Part shown: positions 1 through 7,048 of the stretch, piece after piece
Numbering within the stretch: position 1 is the stretch's first letter
Layout of the letters: every line of letters begins with the position of its first letter
Assembly (NCBI GenBank): GCA_023418355.1
Contig: JAEZZU010000260.1
Location: forward strand, 1-11,159
Direction: 5' to 3'
Origin: Pseudomonadota bacterium
GTDB lineage: Bacteria > Pseudomonadota > Gammaproteobacteria > Burkholderiales > Burkholderiaceae_C
Length of the DNA: 11,159 nt
Program-made: the position numbers and the translations under genes
Notes under the pieces: generated by a model
Databases searched by the model: none
What the model was told of the DNA's origin: nothing
Seen by the model: the letters and a program-made list of their open reading frames with translations, nothing else

Positions 1-739
1 GGTTAGACGGGCCTACGGTGCTCATGGGCTCGGTCAGCACATAGCCTTGCAGCTTGGCCAGCCACAGGCCGGCTGCCAGATACAGCAGCACGGTCAGCAG
101 TGCAGCCACCATGCCCCAGCGGCTGGCGCGCTGCTGCACCACGCCTTCGGTCTTGAAGACCAGCCAGACAGCACCGTGCATCAGCAGCATGCACAGCGAC
201 ACCAGACCACACAGCAGCGCAAACGGCGTGAACAGGTCAAAGAAACTGCCCTCCCAGAACATGCGCAGATCGTCAGTCAGGCGGAAAGGCACGCCCAGCA
301 GCACATTGCCTACGGCCACGCCGAACACCAGCGCCGCGCCCCAGCCGGACAGCGTCAGCAGCCAGTCCCAGGTGTTGCGCCAGGTGGCGCTTTCGCGCTT
401 GCTGCGGAACTTGAAGGCCACGGGGCGCACGATCAGGCAGGCCAGCACGGCAAACATGGCCAGGTAAAAGCCGGAGAAGGAGATGGCGTACAGCAGCGGC
501 CATGCCGCAAAGATGGCACCACCGCCCAGAATCAGCCAGACTTGGTTGCCTTCCCAGATCGGGCCAATGGTGTTGATCACCACACGGCGCTCTACATCGG
601 TCTTGCCCGTGGCGCGCAGCAAAGCCGCAGCACCCAGGTCAAAACCGTCGGTGACGGCAAAGCCGACGAGCAAGATGCCCAGCAGCAGCCACCAGATGAC
701 GCGCAGGACGTCGTAGCTAATAAGTTCATGCAAGATCAT
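1..739 (-). CDS. cydB: Cytochrome bd ubiquinol oxidase subunit II, 3' end cut by window
   Basis: This is subunit II of the inner-membrane cytochrome bd quinol:O2 oxidoreductase, the haem-free partner of CydA. The 246 visible residues are roughly the first two thirds of a protein that is usually about 380 long; the rest lies beyond the left edge. The visible part has several hydrophobic helices and aligns closely with E. coli CydB: GFAVTDGFDLG (residues 26-36), WEGNQVW (62-68), AAWPLLYA (78-85) and RNTWDWLL. The start is ATG at 739, preceded by AAGAGGG at 753-747 with 7 bases of spacing. It lies 18 bases after cydA, so the two are cotranscribed. Relative to E. coli, the proton-channel aspartate 58 is Glu63 here, and Asp105 is replaced by Lys110. 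Any small cydX-type gene would lie outside the window. Confidence 0.97.
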   Translation of the reverse strand, partial: MILHELISYDVLRVIWWLLLGILLVGFAVTDGFDLGAAALLRATGKTDVERRVVINTIGPIWEGNQVWLILGGGAIFAAWPLLYAISFSGFYLAMFAVLACLIVRPVAFKFRSKRESATWRNTWDWLLTLSGWGAALVFGVAVGNVLLGVPFRLTDDLRMFWEGSFFDLFTPFALLCGLVSLCMLLMHGAVWLVFKTEGVVQQRASRWGMVAALLTVLLYLAAGLWLAKLQGYVLTEPMSTVGPSN

Positions 740-757
740 GGTACGACCCTCTTGTGT

Positions 758-2353
758 TTATGACGTACGCTTGCCTGTGGCCAGCGCTGGAGCTGCATCA
801 GACATGCCGTGCTGGTCAGGGTCTGAAGTCAGCGTGGGCCCCTTGATGATGGCCTTGTGCAGCAGCTTCATTTCAATGATGAACATCACGGTGTAGATCG
901 CGATGAACATGCACAGGGTCAGCAGCACCGTTCCAGCACCCAGGTTGGACACTGCCATGGCCGTGGGCAGCACGCCTTCGATAATCCAGGGCTGACGGCC
1001 GACTTCCGCCACAATCCAGCCGCACTCGGCCGCGATCCAGGGCAGCGGAATGGCACACACGGCCACCTTGAGCAGCCAGCGATGCGCGTCCAGACGGCGG
1101 CGGGCCGAGAGCACGAAGAAGGTGATCATCAGCGCGATGAAGAAGAAGCCGCAGGCCACCATGATGCGGAAGCTCCAGAAAATCGGGAACACCGGCGGGA
1201 TGGCATCACGCGCTGCCTGCTGGATCTGCGCTTCGGTGGCAGTACGCGGGTCATCGACATAGCGCTTGAGCAGCAGCCCATAGCCCAGCCAGTGACCGTT
1301 GTCTTCAAACTGCTGCTGCACGTCGGCAGGCACGGTTTCGCCCGGCTTGATCTGGCGGATTTTCTGCAGCGCGTCATACGCCACCACACCATTGCGGATG
1401 TGGGTCTGTGCACGCGCTTCCAGCTCCTTGATGCCTTCGATCGGGGTATCGAGCGAGCGGGTACCAATCAGGCCCATCACCCATGGAATATGGATGGCGT
1501 ACTTGGTTTCCATCTTTTCCTGATCGGGAATACCAAACAGGGTGAAAGAAGCTGGAGGGGGTTCGGTCTCCCACATGGCTTCGATGGTCGCCAGCTTGAC
1601 CTTCTGGTGCTCCGAAGTCAGATAGCCCGATTCATCGCCCAGCACCACCACGGACAGCGAGGCGGCCACACCAAAGGACGCTGCCACGGTCATGGAACGC
1701 TTGGCCAGCTCAATGTGACGGCCCTTGAGCAAGTACCAGGCCGAGACACCCAGCACAAACACCGCAGCCACGGTATAGCCGGCAGAGACGGTGTGCACAA
1801 ACTTGGTCTGTGCGACGGGGTTGGTCAGCACGGCAAAGAAGTCATGCACTTCCATGCGCATGGTCTGGGGGTTGAACACCGCGCCGACGGGAACGTTCAT
1901 CCAGCCGTTGGCAATCAAGATCCACAGTGCCGAGAAGTTGGAACCCGCAGCGACCAGCCAGGTGGCAATCAAGTGCTGCACCTTGGTCATGCGGTCCCAG
2001 CCGAAGAAGAACAGGCCCACAAAGGTGGCTTCCAGGAAGAAGGCCATCAGGCCTTCAATGGCCAGCGGGGCACCAAAGATGTCGCCTACGTAGTGGCTGT
2101 AGTAGCTCCAGTTCATGCCGAACTGGAACTCCATCACCACGCCCGTGGCCACGCCCATGGCGAAATTGATACCGAACAGCACGCCCCAGAACTTGGTCAT
2201 GTCGCGCCAGATGGTGCGCCCCGTCATCACATAGACCGTCTCCATGATGGCGATGAGCACCGACAGACCCAGGGTCAGTGGCACGAATAAAAAGTGGTAG
2301 AGCGCCGTTACCGCGAACTGCAGCCGCGATATATCGACGATATCGAGTTCCAT
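758..2353 (-). CDS. cydA: Cytochrome bd ubiquinol oxidase subunit I
   Basis: CydA is the catalytic, haem-bearing subunit of cytochrome bd. It oxidises quinol on the periplasmic side of the inner membrane and reduces O2 to water without pumping protons. The 531 residues match the length of E. coli CydA (about 522). The haem-ligand positions known from E. coli are all present by alignment: His20, His187 (in KFVHTV), Met398 (in FRIMVACG) and Glu450 just before GRQPW (452-456). Channel glutamates Glu100 and Glu108 are also kept. The segment from about 251 to 390 (KLATIEAMWE, SFTLFGIPDQE, GYGLLLKRY) is the long form of the periplasmic quinol-binding Q-loop, placing it in the long-Q-loop subfamily with E. 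coli bd-I. ATG at 2353 has a strong GAGGAAAGGA at 2370-2361, 7 bases upstream. It follows cydC by 83 bases without a visible terminator. Confidence 0.98.
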   Translation of the reverse strand: MELDIVDISRLQFAVTALYHFLFVPLTLGLSVLIAIMETVYVMTGRTIWRDMTKFWGVLFGINFAMGVATGVVMEFQFGMNWSYYSHYVGDIFGAPLAIEGLMAFFLEATFVGLFFFGWDRMTKVQHLIATWLVAAGSNFSALWILIANGWMNVPVGAVFNPQTMRMEVHDFFAVLTNPVAQTKFVHTVSAGYTVAAVFVLGVSAWYLLKGRHIELAKRSMTVAASFGVAASLSVVVLGDESGYLTSEHQKVKLATIEAMWETEPPPASFTLFGIPDQEKMETKYAIHIPWVMGLIGTRSLDTPIEGIKELEARAQTHIRNGVVAYDALQKIRQIKPGETVPADVQQQFEDNGHWLGYGLLLKRYVDDPRTATEAQIQQAARDAIPPVFPIFWSFRIMVACGFFFIALMITFFVLSARRRLDAHRWLLKVAVCAIPLPWIAAECGWIVAEVGRQPWIIEGVLPTAMAVSNLGAGTVLLTLCMFIAIYTVMFIIEMKLLHKAIIKGPTLTSDPDQHGMSDAAPALATGKRTS

Positions 2354-2436
2354 GGTGTCATCCTTTCCTCGGGGGACTTCTTGCCAAAGCAGCCATGTGA
2401 ACGATCCGTCGCCATATCTCCCAGCGCGTCAGACCG

Positions 2437-4137
2437 TCAGTCAGGGCGCAAGCGCTTCACCCATTCATCGAAAAAGGCTGCTTCTTTTTTTGCTTGCCCT
2501 CGCACACTACCAGCCTCTATGTATGCAACTGTGTCAGCCATGAACGCTTCTCGTTGCAAATGTGTACACAGCACGACGGTTTTGCCTGCGGCGCGGTGCA
2601 TCAGCCGCTGCAGCACATCGCGTGCCGTGGCGGCATCCAGCCCTTCCGTGGGCTCATCCAGCAGCCAGCATGGCTGGTTGGACAGAAACAGCCGCGCCAG
2701 CCCCAGCCGTCGCGCCTGCCCCCCCGACAGGCCCAGACCACCCTCACCCAGCATGCTGTCCAGACCGCGTGGCATGGCACGCACATCGTCGGCCAGACCG
2801 GCATCTTCCAGTGCGGCCCACAGGGCTGCATCGTCCGCGTCCGGCGCTGCCATGCGCAGGTTGTCGCGGATGGAATCCTGAAACAGCGCCACGCGCTGGG
2901 TCAGCCACACGCTGGGCAGGGCCTGCACCATGCCTGAGGTGGCCGACAGCTCACCCGCCAGCACTTCCAGCAAGGTCGATTTGCCAGCCCCACTGGGGCC
3001 AACCAGCGCCAGTCTGGCACCACGCGGAATCTGCAGATTCACCTGGTGCAGCGCAGGCACAGCAGAGCTCGCATGCTGCACCGTGACCTGATCGAGCACA
3101 AAGGCCATGTCTGCCGCAGTTGGTGGCTGACTGCTGGGTGCATCGCTCACCGGCGCCTGCAGGCGTTCGCCCAGACGGCGTGCAGCCAGCCGGGTGCGGC
3201 CCGCTTCCAGCGCACCGCGGCGCAGTGCCGAAAAAGGCTCCATGGCCGTCAGCGCCACCAGCAAGGCCAGGGCTGCACCGGGCGCCCCGATCACCCCTGC
3301 CTGTACCAGCCAGCCCGCCATGGCCAGCACGGCGGCCAACACCAGTGCACCGGCAATGCCAAAGCCGGTGGCGGCCTGCGCATCGAGCCGGTTCAGGGCA
3401 TGGTCGGTCTGCGCCACGCGGGCATCCGCCTGCATGAGCTGATCACAGGCCTCGGGCAGCTGACCCGCCATGAGCAGCTCGGTCTGCCCAGCCACCACAT
3501 CCACGGCCTGGGCGCGCAGGCGCTCCAGTGCAACGGCACGGCGCAGAGCAGGCACATGGCTGCGGCGCAGCAGCCACCAGGTCAGGCCACCGCCGGCCAA
3601 GCACAGGCCCAGCAGCACGGCCACACCCAGCCACCAGGTCAGCGCGCCAAGCACCACGGCGGCCAGCAGCACGGCACCAGCGGCCGCAGCCACAGGCACG
3701 ATCAGGCGCAGATACAGACTGTCGAGCGCATCCACGTCTGCCGTCAGGCGCTGCAGCAAGCGCGCGGGGCGCAGCTGCAGCTGGCGTGCCGCACCGGGCT
3801 GAGCCCAGCCCAGAAAGAGTTTTTCCCGCAGCGCCGCCAGCACGGCCAGCGTGGCTTCGTGCGTAACCAGGCGCTCGCCATAGCGTGAAGCCGTGCGCCC
3901 CATGGCCAGCAGGCGGATACCTGCCGAGGGCATGAACACGTCAAACACCAGCGCTGTCGCAGGCACCAGCCCGGCAATGGCCGTGGCCGCAATAAACCAG
4001 CCAGACAGCCCCAGCAAAGCCATGCCCATGACCACGGTGAGCGCTGCCATCAGCATGCCGCCCAGCCACCAGCGCCGCGGCGCCATCTGCGCCAGCAGGC
4101 GGCTCATCTGCCGCAAACCCATGCGTTGCTTTTTCAT
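2437..4137 (-). CDS. cydC: ABC transporter CydDC, permease/ATPase subunit CydC
   Basis: CydC is one half of the heterodimeric inner-membrane ABC transporter required for making cytochrome bd. It was classically described as a cysteine/glutathione exporter, and more recent structural work on E. coli proposes haem transport. The 566 residues hold six hydrophobic segments in the first ~300 positions and a nucleotide-binding domain after ~345: Walker A GPSGAGKST (380-388), Gln414, signature LSGGQ (470-474), Walker B CWLLDE (490-495) and H-loop His525. Near the N-terminus, GERLVTHEAT (87-96) aligns with E. coli ERLVSHDAT, so His93 matches the reported haem-ligating His85. Order tells CydC from CydD: as in E. 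coli, CydD comes first. Its ATG overlaps the cydD stop (ATGA, 4137-4134), implying translational coupling. The tail after the H-loop is short. Confidence 0.95.
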   Translation of the reverse strand: MKKQRMGLRQMSRLLAQMAPRRWWLGGMLMAALTVVMGMALLGLSGWFIAATAIAGLVPATALVFDVFMPSAGIRLLAMGRTASRYGERLVTHEATLAVLAALREKLFLGWAQPGAARQLQLRPARLLQRLTADVDALDSLYLRLIVPVAAAAGAVLLAAVVLGALTWWLGVAVLLGLCLAGGGLTWWLLRRSHVPALRRAVALERLRAQAVDVVAGQTELLMAGQLPEACDQLMQADARVAQTDHALNRLDAQAATGFGIAGALVLAAVLAMAGWLVQAGVIGAPGAALALLVALTAMEPFSALRRGALEAGRTRLAARRLGERLQAPVSDAPSSQPPTAADMAFVLDQVTVQHASSAVPALHQVNLQIPRGARLALVGPSGAGKSTLLEVLAGELSATSGMVQALPSVWLTQRVALFQDSIRDNLRMAAPDADDAALWAALEDAGLADDVRAMPRGLDSMLGEGGLGLSGGQARRLGLARLFLSNQPCWLLDEPTEGLDAATARDVLQRLMHRAAGKTVVLCTHLQREAFMADTVAYIEAGSVRGQAKKEAAFFDEWVKRLRPD

Positions 4138-5807
4138 GCTGCGACCTCCTTGAGCGCAATCGTGCGGTCCATCAAGGCCGCCAGGGCCGGATCATGGGTG
4201 GCAACCACCAAGGTCTTGCCTGCCGCCATCGCACGCAGGTTGTGCATGACTTGCGCGCCCGTCTCTGGGTCGAGGTGGGCCGTGGGTTCATCGACCAGCC
4301 ACAGGCCTGCATGCTGCTGCACCGCCATGCGTGCCAGCCCCAGGCGCACGGCTTCACCGCCAGACAGCCCTTGCCCTGCTTCGCCCAGACTGGTGCTGTA
4401 GCGCTGGGCGAAGGCATGGCCCAGACCCGCCTGCTGCAAGGCCTGCTGCACGGCAGCGGGCGCCACCCCATTGCGCCCCAGATGCACATTGCGCGGCACG
4501 CTGCCCGCAAAGATATGCGGCTGCTGGCTCATCCAGGCGATGCGGGCACGCATGCCAGGCCAGTCCTGCGCCTGCATGGGCTGGCCATCGAGTGCCAGCT
4601 GCTGCGCAGGCACGGGCAGCAGACCCGCCAGCTGCGCCAGCAGCACCGATTTGCCGGCACCACTGGGCGCCCAGATGGCGACATGCTCCCCGGGCTGAAT
4701 GTCCAGATTCACAGGGGCGAGCATCGCATCGCCATCGACCGCCACCTGCAGATCATGGGTACGCACGCCCATCGCGCTGTGCGACACCACCTGTGGCGCA
4801 GCGTCCAGCGCTGCGGGCAAAGGCTTGCGCTGCTGGCTCAGGGCCTGCAGTCCTTCCATGGCGGCCTGCCCGGCGGCACGGTCGTGCCAGACGGCAGACA
4901 GCTCGCGCAGCGGGTCAAAAAAGCTGGGGGCCAGCATCAGCACCCACAGCGCCTGCCCCAGAGACAGCTTGTCCCCCCAGGCACCAAACGGCAGATTGCC
5001 CAGCAGGTGAAAGCCCACGTACATGGCCACCATGGCCACGCCCAGAGCCGAAAATAGCTCCAGCACGGCGGACGACAAAAAGGCAATGCGCAGCACACGC
5101 ATGGTGCGCACGCGCAGCGACTCGGCATGGTCACGCAGGCGGCTGGCCGTGTGCGGCACCGCATGCAGGGCGCGCAGCGTGCTCAGTCCGCGCAGGCGAT
5201 CGAGCAAAAAGGCATTCATCTGCCCCAGCTCCACCATCTGGGCTTCGCTGGCTGCCTTGGCGCGCCAGCCCACGATGGCCATGAACAAGGGAATCAGGGG
5301 CGCGGCAAACAGCAAAATGAGTGCAGCCACCCAGGACTGCGTGGCGACCGCCAGCGCGATCAGCGGCGAGACCACCATGACCCGCCACATCGCAGGCTGG
5401 TAGCGCGACAGCCAGGGCACGATGGCTTCTGCCTGCTCAGCCAGGGCGCTCGCAGCCAGGCCGGAGGGCGCACGCGTGCGGTCCATGGGTGAAGTCTGGG
5501 CCAGCGCCTGCAGGGCCTGCTGGCGCAGCTGGCTGACCTGTGCGCGCGCATGCACATAGGTCACGCGCACACCGCGCCCCTCACACAGGGCGCGCAGAAT
5601 GCCGCAAACGGCCACACCGGCAACCTGCCAGACCAGATACTGCATGCCCTGCCCATCGGCAAAGCACTGCACCGCCCAGGCGATAAAGGCAGCCTGCGGC
5701 AGCCACAGCAGTGAAGACAGCACCAGCCATCCACTGCCAGGTTGTACGGGTCTTCGTGCGCGGGAGCGTGCCGTGCCGTCTGGCGGTGGAGTCACTGTGG
5801 TGGTCAT
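4134..5807 (-). CDS. cydD: ABC transporter CydDC, permease/ATPase subunit CydD
   Basis: CydD is the partner of CydC in the heterodimeric exporter-type ABC transporter needed for cytochrome bd assembly. From the ATG at 5807 it is 557 residues. The membrane domain includes stretches nearly identical to E. coli CydD, such as APLIPLFMA and LRIAFLSSAVLE. The ATPase domain has Walker A APSGAGKS (380-387), Q-loop Gln428/429, signature LSGGE (481-485), Walker B with Asp506-Glu507, and His538. The first Walker A glycine is alanine. The protein stops about 20 residues after the H-loop, shorter than E. coli CydD (588). The start is uncertain: an in-frame GTG at 5840 would add 11 residues read from a T-rich tract (VFFLFVADSPT). 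Neither start has a good Shine-Dalgarno, and I prefer the ATG because MTTT is a more usual beginning. It is the first gene of the cydDCAB operon. Confidence 0.94.
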   Translation of the reverse strand: MTTTVTPPPDGTARSRARRPVQPGSGWLVLSSLLWLPQAAFIAWAVQCFADGQGMQYLVWQVAGVAVCGILRALCEGRGVRVTYVHARAQVSQLRQQALQALAQTSPMDRTRAPSGLAASALAEQAEAIVPWLSRYQPAMWRVMVVSPLIALAVATQSWVAALILLFAAPLIPLFMAIVGWRAKAASEAQMVELGQMNAFLLDRLRGLSTLRALHAVPHTASRLRDHAESLRVRTMRVLRIAFLSSAVLELFSALGVAMVAMYVGFHLLGNLPFGAWGDKLSLGQALWVLMLAPSFFDPLRELSAVWHDRAAGQAAMEGLQALSQQRKPLPAALDAAPQVVSHSAMGVRTHDLQVAVDGDAMLAPVNLDIQPGEHVAIWAPSGAGKSVLLAQLAGLLPVPAQQLALDGQPMQAQDWPGMRARIAWMSQQPHIFAGSVPRNVHLGRNGVAPAAVQQALQQAGLGHAFAQRYSTSLGEAGQGLSGGEAVRLGLARMAVQQHAGLWLVDEPTAHLDPETGAQVMHNLRAMAAGKTLVVATHDPALAALMDRTIALKEVAA

Positions 5808-5923
5808 CGTGGGGGAATCTGCAACAAAAAGAAAAAACACATGCTAGCAACTGCGCGCCATGCCCTGCACACCATACCCGTGCAAGTCTTAGCGTTGCTG
5901 CAGGACATCGCGCTGCCGCGCAT
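5808..5923 (-). promoter_or_regulatory. Leader region of the cydDCAB operon
   Basis: This stretch lies between the terminator of the upstream gene and cydD, so the operon promoter is expected here. No convincing -35/-10 pair stands out, and I see no FNR-type TTGAT-N4-ATCAA box. It holds a short inverted repeat, TGCAC-N9-GTGCA, at 5866-5884, and a T-rich tract (GTTTTTTCTTTTTGT on the minus strand, about 5840-5826) just before the cydD ATG. The regulatory role is inferred from position only. Confidence 0.4.
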
Positions 5924-5946
5924 AAAAAAAGCACCCGAAGGTGCTT
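5923..5946 (-). terminator. Rho-independent terminator after the flavin oxidoreductase gene
   Basis: Read on the minus strand, the stem AGCACC (5945-5940) pairs with GGTGCT (5935-5930) across a TTCG tetraloop and is followed by a run of seven T (5930-5924). It starts 17 bases after the stop codon of the gene ending at 5963. A stable UUCG loop plus a U tract is a textbook intrinsic terminator. It separates that gene from the cyd operon. Confidence 0.9.
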
Positions 5947-5962
5947 GTAGTGCGCGCGGTGT

Positions 5963-6919
5963 TTACGCTGCCAGCAGGCGCGCTCGTGCTGCCTGATATT
6001 CGCGCTTCAGACGCGCCACCACCTCGGCAGCAGGCTGGACTTTGTCGATCACGCCAATGCCCTGACCGCAGCCCCAGATGTCTTTCCAGGCCTTGGTGCG
6101 GCCCGAACCAAAGTTCATGGCGCTGGGGTCGGACACCGGCAGGTTGTCAGGGTCTAGACCTGCGGCGCGGATGGAAGGTGCCAGATAGTTGCCATGCACG
6201 CCCGTGAACAGGTTGGAATAGATCACATCGTCGGAGTTGCAGTCCACGATGGCCTGCTTGTAGGCCTCATCGGCACGTGCTTCCTCGGTGGCGATAAACA
6301 GCGAACCCATGTAGGCAAAGTCAGCGCCCATGGCCTGCGCAGCCAGCACAGCGCCACCGGTGGCCATGGAGCCTGACAACGCCAGCGGGCCATCATACCA
6401 CTGGCGGATTTCCTGAATCAGGGCAAACGGGCTCTTGGTGCCCGCATGGCCACCAGCACCGGCGGCCACGGCGATCAGGCCGTCCGCACCCTTTTCAATG
6501 GCCTTGTGCGCAAACTTGTTGTTGATCACATCGTGCAGTACCACGCCACCCCAGCTGTGCACGGCCTGGTTCACGTCTTCACGCGCGCCCAGGCTGGTGA
6601 TGACCACCGGCACCTTGTACTTGGCACAGACTTCCATGTCGCGCTCCAGACGGTCATTGCTCTTGTGCACGATCTGGTTGATGGCAAAGGGCGCAGCCGG
6701 TGACTCGGGGTGTGCCTGGTTGTGGGCAGCGAGTGCCTCGGTGATCTCGGCCAGCCAGTCGTCCAGCTGTTCCGCAGGGCGCGCATTCAGTGCTGGCATG
6801 GAGCCCACGATGCCTGCCTTGCACTGGGCAATGACCAGCTTGGGGTTGCTGATGATGAACAGGGGCGAGCCAATGACTGGCAGCGCCAGGTTTTGCAGCG
6901 CCGCAGGAATTTTGGACAT
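5963..6919 (-). CDS. Nitronate monooxygenase / NAD(P)H-dependent flavin oxidoreductase family protein
   Basis: This is a 318-residue soluble TIM-barrel flavoprotein of the 2-nitropropane dioxygenase family (COG2070), which binds FMN. Members oxidise alkyl nitronates or act as NAD(P)H:quinone reductases. Family marks are LPVIGSPLFIIS near the N-terminus (13-24), AGGHAG (155-160) with His158 at the position of the family's active-site histidine, and the FMN-phosphate segments LSGSMATGG (181-189) and MGSLFIATEE (204-213). The start is ATG at 6919, set by GGAGA at 6930-6926; an upstream in-frame start at 6949 would add ten poorly conserved residues and ignore this site. It follows an acyl-CoA dehydrogenase gene, with a hairpin element between them, and has its own terminator. 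Proteins like this are often annotated near acyl-CoA metabolism genes, but the true substrate cannot be read from sequence. Nitronate oxidation is only the family label. Confidence 0.88.
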   Translation of the reverse strand: MSKIPAALQNLALPVIGSPLFIISNPKLVIAQCKAGIVGSMPALNARPAEQLDDWLAEITEALAAHNQAHPESPAAPFAINQIVHKSNDRLERDMEVCAKYKVPVVITSLGAREDVNQAVHSWGGVVLHDVINNKFAHKAIEKGADGLIAVAAGAGGHAGTKSPFALIQEIRQWYDGPLALSGSMATGGAVLAAQAMGADFAYMGSLFIATEEARADEAYKQAIVDCNSDDVIYSNLFTGVHGNYLAPSIRAAGLDPDNLPVSDPSAMNFGSGRTKAWKDIWGCGQGIGVIDKVQPAAEVVARLKREYQAARARLLAA

Positions 6920-6925
6920 GCAGGA

Positions 6926-6930
6926 TCTCC
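6926..6930 (-). promoter_or_regulatory. Ribosome binding site fixing the start of the flavin oxidoreductase
   Basis: GGAGA on the minus strand lies 6-7 bases before the ATG at 6919. This supports that ATG over the in-frame candidate start 30 bases upstream, which would place the site inside the coding region. Confidence 0.75.
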
Positions 6931-6952
6931 GTCTTTTAATTAGAACCAAATA

Positions 6953-6996
6953 AGCTGCTAACGCTTGCTGTACAAGCGCCAGCAGCTATTTTTTTC
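6953..6996. repeat. Intergenic hairpin element, copy 1
   Basis: Arms at 6953-6967 and 6973-6987 are complementary at 13 of 15 positions around a 5-base CTGTA loop. The outer part pairs AGCTGCT with AGCAGCT, and the inner part pairs CGCTTG with CAAGCG. On the plus strand a run of T follows (ATTTTTTT, 6988-6995). On the minus strand the flank is TTATTTGG, a weaker T tract. It lies between the acyl-CoA dehydrogenase stop and the flavin oxidoreductase start, so it may end or weaken minus-strand transcription. It resembles the hairpin at 8862-8905 and, from memory, a repeated intergenic element of Comamonadaceae genomes. Confidence 0.75.
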
Positions 6997-7048
6997 ACAG
7001 TTTATGAGCAGAACGACAGCGCCTGGCTCACAGACTGTCACGCGGGTG

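Noticed and set aside
47..763. Plus-strand open frame of 238 codons at the left edge
   Set aside because: It is antisense to cydB, which reads without a stop from the ATG at 739 to the window edge and aligns with E. coli CydB.
857..2290. Long plus-strand open frame of 477 codons
   Set aside because: It lies wholly antisense to cydA, whose protein is recognised from end to end; its His/Gln/Gly-rich product shows no fold or family and is a by-product of GC-rich codon bias.
2354..2436. Possible separate promoter or terminator between cydC and cydA
   Set aside because: I see no hairpin with a T tract and no convincing -35/-10 pair; only a strong cydA ribosome site.
5826..5865. Possible attenuator before cydD: T-rich tract after a CATG...CATG stem
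   Set aside because: The best stem I can draw is only about four base pairs, too weak to act as a terminator ahead of the T tract.
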